The notes beneath the pieces are model-generated. The model was not told the origin of the DNA. It ran no database searches and saw only the letters and a program-made list of their open reading frames with translations. Below, piece by piece: positions 7,930 through 16,333 of a stretch of DNA of 35,994 nt. The position numbers and the translations under genes are program-made. The stretch's first letter is position 1. Each line of letters starts with the position of its first letter. Source of the stretch: a virus; the IMG/VR virus record IMGVR_UViG_3300022200_000161, positions 1-35,994 of that record, one strand, 5' to 3'.

Positions 7930-10900
7930 TATCTATGATTATAAGTATTGTGTGTCTATTGCTGCACCCACGTGTTCTATTGTTACATAAGGGCTATAAG
8001 CCTGTGAAGCTGTTCTTGCTTTGAATGTAAAGGTAACAGTCGTTCCATTACCTGAGTCGGTTACGTCAAAAGCATTTGTGCCTTCATCTATAACTTTTGT
8101 TGGATACCAGTTACCGCTGGCATTGTAACAAGCGTATACTATTCTCTGGTATTCACCCGCTCCACCGTGCATCTCAAATACAAACCTTGCTGATTTTCCG
8201 TTGTTAGAAGTCTCAAGACCAGCAACAGCATTACCTGTTGTATCAAGTGAAGCGTATCCTTTAGTATATGTAGTCTTACCACCGATTCTCGTAGCACCAT
8301 TAACGTCTAGTTTAGCTACAGGAGATGTTGTACCGATACCTAGATTTCCATTTGAAATCCATCTACCTGCTTCGTATGCTGTTCCGTTATTAAGCCAGAA
8401 ACCAATACCTTGAGTAGCTCCACTTGCACCAGAAGATATACCTAATCCAACTCCAGAGTATCCAAATAAACCGTAAGAGACATTAGGTGTGGCAGAATTC
8501 TCTCCAATTTGAATAGCACCTGCTACATCAAGTTTAGAAGAAGGACTCGTAGTCCCGATACCTACGTTGCCTGCGCTAGTGATGCGCATACGCTCAGTAA
8601 GTGATTGACCCGTAGCATTAGCTGTAGTAAGCTGACTAAACATTAAGCTACCAGCCCCATCGGTAGTTATTACATTACCTTTAAATCCTCTAGTAGTAAA
8701 TGTATTTACACTTGACTCACAGTCTGCACTTAACGCTATGTAAGGCATCCCATTATTGCCCTGTACACCTATAGTGCCGTAATATCCGCTAGTTCTATTT
8801 CCGTGTCCAAACTCTATGTTAGCACCATTTTTGCGTACACTAAAGTCAGCAGATGTTTGTGGCACTACAGTTCCAACTCTTAGTTCACCGTTAACGTCTA
8901 GTGTATGAGAAGGACTTGTAGTCCCAATACCAACGTTGCCATTGCTATTAATCCGCATCTTCTCACCATTAGATACGTAGAAGTTTAGATTGTCTGTATT
9001 ACTTCTTATGTAAGAGCTAATCGTGTTATTTTGAAGTCTTATCTCAGCAGATGCTGCGTTGCGATAAATATGTAAAGCTTCAGATGGACTAGTTGTACCG
9101 ATACCTACGTTGCCTGTTCCCAATATTGTTAATCTATCACCTCCATTGGCATAGACTCTAATATCATCTCCAGACCTGTATATATATTCACCTTCCGAAG
9201 TGGATGACCCAAAAACAAAACCATTAGGACCAGCAGCATATACGTTATTAGCAGCTAGAACATTACTAGAACCAAATATATTTCCACCAACAACGTGTAA
9301 TTTATGACTAGGACTAGTAGTCCCGATACCAACGTTGCCTCCTGAAGTGATACGCATTCGTTCAAGTACAGCAGAGCCATCAGCTGTAAAGAAGGTTAGC
9401 TCGCCTTTGTCTACAGTACCGCCACGTAAGGCTCTAATCTCGGCTACCCTGTTGTTTGCTAATGTAGATTGATAGTTAGTAAAGGCTAGGTATCCAAAAT
9501 CTGTTGCATCGTCTGCGTCTGAACTACCTTGAATAACAAGACCTGCTTGTTGTAGTGTGGTAGATGAAGCGCTTCCTGCTGAGATGTGTAGTACCCTTTC
9601 TAAGAATCCGAAGTTATTCGGTGTTACAGAGCCTATGCCAACATTACCTGTACTATTAATATGAAGTCTTGCACTAGCTCCAGTATAAAACGTTTGGGAA
9701 GATACGTTTGCAGAAACACCATAAAATATAGAACCGCCAGCATAAGGATCTATAGGTCCAATGTAAGTGTTGTTAGAAGGATTTATTCCGAACATCCTCG
9801 GAGTGTTGCCACTTGCATCTTTTGAAATTATGTATGTGGCGTTTGAAGATAGTATAATATCTCCTCCTGCAACATCAAGCTTCTGTGTCGGACTAGTAGT
9901 CCCAATACCTACATCACCGCTAGCGGTAATACGCATACGTTCTGTAGTACCGTTTGTCCTAAAGTACAAGTGCTTATCAGTACTTGAGTAGATATCTGCT
10001 AAAGCTGTTCCTTCAGAGTAAAACTCTAAAGAAGCCCCGTGTCCACTAGCAAAAGTTTGTCCTTCAATTCTTACTTCACCCCATCCATTATTTCCTTTTA
10101 CGTGGAGTTCAGTTTGCGGACTAGTAGTCCCAATACCAACTTTACCATCAGCAGCAATACGCATTCTTTCAGATGGCGTATAATTAGCGTCTGCGGTAAC
10201 CCCTGATTGTGCATAAAACCTTATTACCCCCTGATCAAATCTTACAGATGTCGGTGATGCTAAATCAGATCTCCAAAATCCAGAGTTGTAATATCTACCC
10301 GTACCAATACCAGAATTGTATCCATCAATGTTTTGGATATATAGACCAGTCTCGCTATTGTAGTTTTCTATCTTTATACCCGGGAAATATCCTTCTGTAG
10401 AAGTTTTAACCATTAACGGTTCTTGAGGAGCTGTCGTTCCTACACTTCCAATGGTTACATTTCCATTAACGTGAAGTTTTGAATTAGGCGATGTAGTACC
10501 AATACCGATGTTGTTCCCATTATCATAGATAGGGGAATCTGTTAGCGTACTTGAAGTTTCCCACTTAGCCAAGTAGTTTCCAGTACCGCTACCACCTGTA
10601 GGAGATCCTTGTACAGACGTTTCAATGACGTTTCCGCTACTATCTACAGCTAATGCATATGCAGCTGTGCCTGTGAATGTACCTGAACCGTAAGCATTAA
10701 AATCTAAACTCTGATTACTTTTATGTATTGTTATTGCAGCGGTCTCATTAGTACCTAATACCAAAGCTCTGTTTGAGGAGTTATGGTATATATGCATAGC
10801 TGTTGCGTCTAACGCAATAGCTCCTGTGTATCCATTACCTTCAATTGCAAATTGACCTGCAGCCCCGCTGCTCATAGAAATATCTGTAGAGTCTGAAACG

Positions 10901-13900
10901 TGAAGCTTGGAATTTGGATTGGTAATACCAATACCTACATTACCACCTGTCTGTATATATAGTAAATCAGAGTTGTTATTCCTAATAGCAAAATTATTAC
11001 TAGTAGGATATTTTAAAATTGTCCACTGTGCTGATGATGTTCCGCCAGATGCTATTGTGCCTCCCAAGGCTATAGAAGCATATCCAGAAGTTGCTTGAGG
11101 TAAGCGGAGATTTTCGTTATAATTAGAACCACTTTGGTTAGTTATAATTGTAGTACCTCTTACATCTAATTCAACGAGTGGACTAGCAGTTCCAATACCT
11201 AGTTTACCGCCATTTAAACGCATTTTTTCAGACCCGTTTTCAAGCCATCTATGACCACTAGCTTTTGAGTTATAAGCTGTTAATGCGCTACCAAAGCTTA
11301 TCTCTAAATCTCCGTCAGTACCGTCATTCCTGCTAGCTCTAAAAGCAACAGTATTGCCTGGGATGTTTACGTGGAGTTTACTAGTCGGGTCTGTAGTCCC
11401 AATACCAACATTACCACCGTCTTGAATGTAGAACACACTAGTGCCATCGTCTTGGACATCCATAATGTCCTGCGCCCCTGTCTGATTAATAGTTACAGCT
11501 GGACCAGTACCATCGTTGGTTACGTTCCACTGCTCTGTAGTGTTTACATCTGTATCAATCTGTGTGTATGATCCGTTGACTGTAAGGTCACCTTCAATGC
11601 GGACATTGCCTACAACGTGAAGTTTTTCTGATGGGGAAGCAGTACCAATACCTACGTTACCGCCAGACTTTAAATAAAGCAAAGTAGTACCGTTATCCCT
11701 GATGTCAAAATTTTGACCAGAACCTACAAAGTTGATTCCATTAGAATCATAATCTGTATAATAGGTAGAATTATATCTAGCTCTAATTATAGGTAGGGTA
11801 GCATCGCTGTTTATCTCAAGTTTGGCTGATGGAGAAGCTGTTCCGATACCAACACTACCTGCTGTAATTAAAGATGTTGATGTTCTTGTTAGATTAAGAA
11901 GGTATAGATTACTTTGAGAATTAGCTGTTGTTAACGCACCATTACTTCCATTAACATAGAAATCGCCTTGTACCTCTAGCTTGTAAGAAGGACTAGTAGT
12001 ACCAATACCTACGTTACCATTGTTGTCAATACGCATCTTTTCAGAGCCATCAACTGAAAACTCAATAGTAGAACTGCCGCTTACATTTTCAGAATCAGAC
12101 ATTATTTTAAGATTGTCAGAACTTCCGTCAATCTTATTTTGTCCCATAATGACAACTCCAGAGGTAGATGTAATATTCCCTACTGTAATGTTATTAGTCG
12201 TAGTATTCCCTCTAGTAGTAACCGAGTCTAAAGTATCCTCAATAGTATCAGCATCTACAGTAATGTTACCATTAGCATCTGACTTGAGGTAACCTGCTCC
12301 GTAGCCTTCTAAAGCTATAGTTCCATCTGAATCTGCTCTTAGGAATGTTGAAAGACTATTTGCATTAGCCCCATCACCAATAGCCATATAGAGGCTGTTA
12401 CCGTTATGCCCAATAGCCCAAGTATCTCCAGTTCCTGCTGCTCTACCACCAATACCGGAATCTACGCCCCAGCCGCTACCATCTACTATCTTACCAGATA
12501 CTACTGTATTGCCTTTTACATCAGGGTCAACTACAGCGGCTCCATCTGCGATAACAGAGGATCCGGTAACGTGTAGCTTTTGAAGCGGTGAAGTTATACC
12601 AATACCAACGTTACCTTCATTTACTATTAGTCCTGTTCCGTTGATGATTTGAACTTTATCAGCGCTACCTCCAAATCCAAATCCTATTATTGAGCCTGTT
12701 CCATCATAGGAATTACGAACAGATAGTCTTGTTAAACCTGCATCATCAAAACTTAATCCCCCATAATAACTAGTTGAACCGTCAGAAATCTTAATTTGAG
12801 AATCCGAAGAATATCCAGTACTAGCTGATAAAACAGAAAGTTTTGCTATTGGGCTAGTTGTACCAATACCTAAATTACCATCATCAGTAAGCTTCATAAG
12901 AACATTTGCACCGCTTCCTTCAAATGATATCCCATTGTATGATGAAGATAAGAACAGTTCTGAAGAAAAGGATTGAACAGCCATTACATTAGCAGCTCTA
13001 TTTGATATTACAATTCTATCCCCACCTGTAGTTCCAAATCTAGCACTATCAAAAAATGACTGACCTCCTTCTACCTGTAACTTATACGATGGACTGGTAG
13101 TACCGATACCTACGTTGCCGGTAGAATTGATTGTAAATACTTGACTAGTATCTGAAAACGCTTGAAATATATCACCCGTACCATCTTGGTCTAAAACTAA
13201 AACGGGTTGGTCATCATCATCGTTTGTTTGTCTTACCAGCATTACTGGAACAGTAGATTGTGCTGATGTTTGATTCCTATAGAAAAAGTTAGTTGCAAAT
13301 TGTGAGTCATAATCACCTATATAAGCAACACCATCAGGAGCAAGATTAGTTCCAACTTGTAATAAAGAAATAGGATCAGTAGTACCAATACCTACTTTAC
13401 CATCTGATGTAACTCTCGCCTTCTCAGAGGTTCCTGTTGCTATAACAAAGTCCGATCCACTAACGGTGTACAAATATGCGTTATCTGCATATGGAGACGG
13501 TGCTGATGAATTACCCACACCGACAGCTGCCTTTAAAGTACCTGAGCTTTCTATAAATCCAATAGAGGAATAGGAGCTAGCGTCTGTATTTTGAATTCTT
13601 ACAGCGTTGTCAGCATAAGATCCTGTAATGTCTAATACAGCTACTGGAGCTGCTTTATTAATCCCTACATTGCCATCGTCTATAGTAATAACATCTTGAT
13701 TCCTAGATCTAAATGTCATCTTATCAGACGAGTTGTTGTACGTGATGCTCGCTCTAGTTAGCTCATCACCTGTAGCATCCTGGTCATAGAAGATAACCTT
13801 AACATCGCTTGTAGCAGACTTGTCACCAATAACGATATTACCGTCTACATCAAGCTTATCACTTGGAGTTGTTGTACCGATACCTACATTACCTGTAGAG

Positions 13901-15250
13901 TCAACACGCATACGCTCATTGCTCTCTCCGTCTGCAAAGAGAATGGTGTTTGCTAAATCAGCATCTAATCCACTAATCTTACCAATGATAACGTTGTAGC
14001 TACCTGTCTCAATACCTGTTTCTAGGTTACCGATTAAGATGTTGTCGCTACCAGTGGTGATTAGATTACCAGCACCCTGTCCAATGGCTATGTTTCTTGA
14101 ACCCGTAGTTAGAGTCGGTAGTGCTTGCTGACCTATAGCTGTGTTTCTTACACCAGTAGTTAGGTCACCTAAAGCTGATTGACCTAAACCTACATTTCGC
14201 TCTGCTGCACCCTCTATGTTGGTTCCAGCAAGAGTACCTATAATAGTGTTGTATCCTCCTGTAAGCTCTGTGTAGTATGGACCAGCATACGGTCCAACAA
14301 ATACGTTCTGGCTTCCGTTGTCTCGCATCCCCGCAGCTGTACCTACAGATAATGCATAAGAAGCGTCAGGGGAGTATCGTAATGTATCCTCACCAAGACC
14401 AACAACAGCCAGTCCAGTAGATACATTCAATGAGTTTTTACCAAGCGCTAAAGAGCCGTCTCCAGCATTAGCTGCCATAGCACCTTCACCAATGGCTATA
14501 TTATCTTTCTGTGTTGCTGCACCAGAGCCAATGGTATGTAATCCAACTCTAATGTTGTCGGCATCAATGTCTAACCAGTAAATAGGGGCAGTTCTGTTGA
14601 TACCTGTGTAGCCGTTCTCATTCTGACGGATGTATGGTGTAATAGGAAATCCAGCAGGCTGTGGGTCAGTAACAGTAACAGTTTCATCTGATGCACGTAC
14701 ACGTGTTAAGATGTTGGTGTCTGCACCGTCATCACTTAGGTTACCAACAAAGAAGAAGTGGTTTACAGAACCCCCACCGCTAGGTCTAGCTTTTAGCGCA
14801 AGATACTTGACACCATCAATGTCAATCTCCTCAATCTGCGTGAAGAACAAGCTGTCCCCCACAATCTTAAATTCGCTGAGGTCAAAGTTGTTTACGTTAC
14901 CTGAGTCTTTAGATACTTGAGCGACAATATCTATATATCCGTTGTTATTGAAAGACCCTGCGCTTCCTCGTGAGAAGTATATCCTACCTGTAACACCTGT
15001 AGCATCCTGATAGTAGTCTGATTGACTTTCGCCTTCCTCTAATTCTTCTTCCGATGGAATAGCCACCACTTGCTTACAGATAACAAGGTATTCGTCATCA
15101 ATACCACTCCCGCCCATACTGAATGATGGCAGCTGTCGTACAATGTAATCTCCACCTAAGAATGTTGAGTTCCCTGAGAAGATAGCGTCTCCTATTACAT
15201 CAAGCGCAACAGTTGGTGCATCGTTATTGATACCTACGTTTGCACCAGTG
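2990..15250 (-). repeat. dispersed DNA repeats encoding GIGTTSP units
   Basis: About 43 copies of a short repeated DNA block lie 130-330 nt apart in both giant fibre genes. On the plus strand the core reads GGACTAGTAGTCC, followed by a variant of CCRATACCWACGTTGCC. Copies at 3668 and 6083 are identical over 31 nt, and the copy at 9311-9339 in the other gene shares 29 nt with them. Near the start of the 2549-aa gene (15,240-14,590) the units are degenerate. Identity at DNA level beyond what the protein needs suggests recent duplication or recombination. Confidence 0.85.
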
Positions 15251-15588
15251 CTAGTAATGACGCTGTCTACAAATTGAGCATTAGTATCATCCCACTTGCT
15301 TACTGTATCGTCAGTAAGGTTTGCAGCATTTCTAATAGAGATTTCAATGTCTCCAAAGTCTGGGTCTGTATTGTCCGCAGTAATGGTAATACCTTCTCCC
15401 TCTTCACTACCTGTAGTACCAACAGTAATCCAGTTCGTTCCGTTCCAATACTTGATCTCATCATCTACAGTATCGTAGTATATCTGACCTTCAACAGGAT
15501 CAGTAGGAGCTTCCGCTAAGTTCTGAATAGCAGCATTCTGTAGCTCGTTCTTGAGAAGGTTTATGTCGGTGTAGAACTTTTTAGCCAT
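7939..15588 (-). CDS. giant repeat-rich tail fibre protein
   Basis: A 2549-aa fibre, among the longest phage structural proteins. The N-terminus (MAKKFYTDINLLKNELQNA...PTDPVEGQIYYDT...IKYWNGTNWI) is of the type that anchors fibres to the tail. Residues about 190-300 form a separate beta-rich domain. Residues about 363-540 contain YadA-head-like units (IAIGEGAM, SLALGKNSL, NTAIGQQAL, NIAIGQGAG), which are left-handed beta-roll repeats of trimeric adhesins. From about 565 to 2450 there are some 20 GNVGIGTTSP-type units like those in the next gene. The C-terminus is a different beta-rich domain with no S74 chaperone. Trimeric assembly is expected for this class of fibre. Confidence 0.92.
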   Translation of the reverse strand: MAKKFYTDINLLKNELQNAAIQNLAEAPTDPVEGQIYYDTVDDEIKYWNGTNWITVGTTGSEEGEGITITADNTDPDFGDIEISIRNAANLTDDTVSKWDDTNAQFVDSVITSTGANVGINNDAPTVALDVIGDAIFSGNSTFLGGDYIVRQLPSFSMGGSGIDDEYLVICKQVVAIPSEEELEEGESQSDYYQDATGVTGRIYFSRGSAGSFNNNGYIDIVAQVSKDSGNVNNFDLSEFKIVGDSLFFTQIEEIDIDGVKYLALKARPSGGGSVNHFFFVGNLSDDGADTNILTRVRASDETVTVTDPQPAGFPITPYIRQNENGYTGINRTAPIYWLDIDADNIRVGLHTIGSGAATQKDNIAIGEGAMAANAGDGSLALGKNSLNVSTGLAVVGLGEDTLRYSPDASYALSVGTAAGMRDNGSQNVFVGPYAGPYYTELTGGYNTIIGTLAGTNIEGAAERNVGLGQSALGDLTTGVRNTAIGQQALPTLTTGSRNIAIGQGAGNLITTGSDNILIGNLETGIETGSYNVIIGKISGLDADLANTILFADGESNERMRVDSTGNVGIGTTTPSDKLDVDGNIVIGDKSATSDVKVIFYDQDATGDELTRASITYNNSSDKMTFRSRNQDVITIDDGNVGINKAAPVAVLDITGSYADNAVRIQNTDASSYSSIGFIESSGTLKAAVGVGNSSAPSPYADNAYLYTVSGSDFVIATGTSEKARVTSDGKVGIGTTDPISLLQVGTNLAPDGVAYIGDYDSQFATNFFYRNQTSAQSTVPVMLVRQTNDDDDQPVLVLDQDGTGDIFQAFSDTSQVFTINSTGNVGIGTTSPSYKLQVEGGQSFFDSARFGTTGGDRIVISNRAANVMAVQSFSSELFLSSSYNGISFEGSGANVLMKLTDDGNLGIGTTSPIAKLSVLSASTGYSSDSQIKISDGSTSYYGGLSFDDAGLTRLSVRNSYDGTGSIIGFGFGGSADKVQIINGTGLIVNEGNVGIGITSPLQKLHVTGSSVIADGAAVVDPDVKGNTVVSGKIVDGSGWGVDSGIGGRAAGTGDTWAIGHNGNSLYMAIGDGANANSLSTFLRADSDGTIALEGYGAGYLKSDANGNITVDADTIEDTLDSVTTRGNTTTNNITVGNITSTSGVVIMGQNKIDGSSDNLKIMSDSENVSGSSTIEFSVDGSEKMRIDNNGNVGIGTTSPSYKLEVQGDFYVNGSNGALTTANSQSNLYLLNLTRTSTSLITAGSVGIGTASPSAKLEINSDATLPIIRARYNSTYYTDYDSNGINFVGSGQNFDIRDNGTTLLYLKSGGNVGIGTASPSEKLHVVGNVRIEGDLTVNGSYTQIDTDVNTTEQWNVTNDGTGPAVTINQTGAQDIMDVQDDGTSVFYIQDGGNVGIGTTDPTSKLHVNIPGNTVAFRASRNDGTDGDLEISFGSALTAYNSKASGHRWLENGSEKMRLNGGKLGIGTASPLVELDVRGTTIITNQSGSNYNENLRLPQATSGYASIALGGTIASGGTSSAQWTILKYPTSNNFAIRNNNSDLLYIQTGGNVGIGITNPNSKLHVSDSTDISMSSGAAGQFAIEGNGYTGAIALDATAMHIYHNSSNRALVLGTNETAAITIHKSNQSLDFNAYGSGTFTGTAAYALAVDSSGNVIETSVQGSPTGGSGTGNYLAKWETSSTLTDSPIYDNGNNIGIGTTSPNSKLHVNGNVTIGSVGTTAPQEPLMVKTSTEGYFPGIKIENYNSETGLYIQNIDGYNSGIGTGRYYNSGFWRSDLASPTSVRFDQGVIRFYAQSGVTADANYTPSERMRIAADGKVGIGTTSPQTELHVKGNNGWGEVRIEGQTFASGHGASLEFYSEGTALADIYSSTDKHLYFRTNGTTERMRITASGDVGIGTTSPTQKLDVAGGDIILSSNATYIISKDASGNTPRMFGINPSNNTYIGPIDPYAGGSIFYGVSANVSSQTFYTGASARLHINSTGNVGIGSVTPNNFGFLERVLHISAGSASSTTLQQAGLVIQGSSDADDATDFGYLAFTNYQSTLANNRVAEIRALRGGTVDKGELTFFTADGSAVLERMRITSGGNVGIGTTSPSHKLHVVGGNIFGSSNVLAANNVYAAGPNGFVFGSSTSEGEYIYRSGDDIRVYANGGDRLTILGTGNVGIGTTSPSEALHIYRNAASAEIRLQNNTISSYIRSNTDNLNFYVSNGEKMRINSNGNVGIGTTSPSHTLDVNGELRVGTVVPQTSADFSVRKNGANIEFGHGNRTSGYYGTIGVQGNNGMPYIALSADCESSVNTFTTRGFKGNVITTDGAGSLMFSQLTTANATGQSLTERMRITSAGNVGIGTTSPSSKLDVAGAIQIGENSATPNVSYGLFGYSGVGLGISSGASGATQGIGFWLNNGTAYEAGRWISNGNLGIGTTSPVAKLDVNGATRIGGKTTYTKGYASLDTTGNAVAGLETSNNGKSARFVFEMHGGAGEYQRIVYACYNASGNWYPTKVIDEGTNAFDVTDSGNGTTVTFTFKARTASQAYSPYVTIEHVGAAIDTQYL

Positions 15589-15596
15589 CTGTTGTA

Positions 15597-15926
15597 TTAG
15601 TTGAAGTGGGCAGTTCCTGCAAACGGCTCACTGAATGTTATTGTTACTGCGTTATCCGATAAGTGCTGGACATCAGCCTCTACCTCATAGCCTTCTTCAT
15701 CTATAATAGTGACAGCAGGCTTCTTAATCAAACTATGGGTTATATTCCATACAGAAGCAGGGGTGGCTTGAGTATGTACATAACTCAAATCACCACCGCC
15801 TTTTAAGCCACGAATGGAAATAGTATTTTGAACAGGTTGATTTACAACAGTTGACTTGTTGTATCCTGTTTGTTTTACTGAAACGCTTATACTAGCGCCA
15901 CTTTGTACTTGTATAATATTACTCAC
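15597..15926 (-). CDS. small virion/fibre protein
   Basis: A 109-aa beta-rich protein. The C-terminal half (SYVHTQATPASVWNITHSL, KKPAVTIIDEEGYEV, VTITFSEPFAGTAHFN) is a module seen at the ends of many phage tail fibres and baseplate proteins. The start is GTG at 15926, overlapping the end of the upstream gene by 8 nt; there is no Met codon inside the protein, so a non-ATG start is required. Between the BppU-like 127-aa gene and the giant fibres, it is probably a fibre-attachment or neck component. Confidence 0.75.
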   Translation of the reverse strand: MSNIIQVQSGASISVSVKQTGYNKSTVVNQPVQNTISIRGLKGGGDLSYVHTQATPASVWNITHSLIKKPAVTIIDEEGYEVEADVQHLSDNAVTITFSEPFAGTAHFN

Positions 15927-16302
15927 TTACGTCTTCGTTTACGTTAAACACTCCATACATCCAAGTCACAATAGTTGAACCTTGAACGGACTGTAAATCG
16001 TAAACGTAGATACCTCCATCAATAGTAGCCATAATAGAGGCTGGTGAGGTAATTGTAAGTACACCATTTGCATCACTAACAAAACCGAAGTCGTTGTCGT
16101 TTTCATCATCAGAATCTCCACTTAATGCAGCTGTTGCTGAGGTGTCAGATTCACGAACCTGCATCACCCAGTCGTATCCAGTTGATAAGTCAATGACTTC
16201 ACCGTCTTCGTCTTTGAATGTAAGTTCTAGTGTGAATGTATCCCCCTTGCGACAGGTGATGTCTACTCTTGATGCTATGTCTAAGTTTACGCTGGTTGCC
16301 AT
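15919..16302 (-). CDS. beta-sandwich virion protein (BppU N-terminus-like)
   Basis: A 127-aa acidic protein. The pattern 'DITCRKGDTFTLELTFKDEDGEVIDLSTGYDWVMQVRE...' with a later '...IYVYDLQSVQGSTIVTWMYGVFNV' is typical of the small Ig-like domain found at the N-terminus of baseplate upper proteins and in stand-alone phage neck proteins. It probably links the portal/tail to the fibre genes that follow. Upstream is a TTG-N16-TAAATTTG promoter that ends 4 nt before the ATG, so the fibre operon may start here on a leaderless or nearly leaderless transcript. Confidence 0.75.
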   Translation of the reverse strand: MATSVNLDIASRVDITCRKGDTFTLELTFKDEDGEVIDLSTGYDWVMQVRESDTSATAALSGDSDDENDNDFGFVSDANGVLTITSPASIMATIDGGIYVYDLQSVQGSTIVTWMYGVFNVNEDVSE

Positions 16303-16306
16303 ATTG

Positions 16307-16333
16307 CAAATTTACTAAATCATTGATTACCAA
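16307..16333 (-). promoter_or_regulatory. promoter for fibre operon (minus strand)
   Basis: The minus strand reads TTG (16333-16331), 16 nt, then TAAATTTG (16314-16307), matching the Bacteroidota promoter pattern. The element ends 4 nt before the ATG at 16302. It overlaps the 3' end of the portal gene. The plus-strand 15-mer TGCAAATTTACTAAA at 16305-16319 recurs exactly at 23368-23382. Confidence 0.55.

Noticed and set aside
2990-15250. Regular repeats read as a CRISPR array
   Set aside because: The units are unevenly spaced, vary in sequence and lie inside long open frames, with every spacer coding.
2686-15588. Diversity-generating retroelement in the fibre genes
   Set aside because: No reverse transcriptase gene or template repeat with A-specific changes is found; differences among repeats are ordinary.
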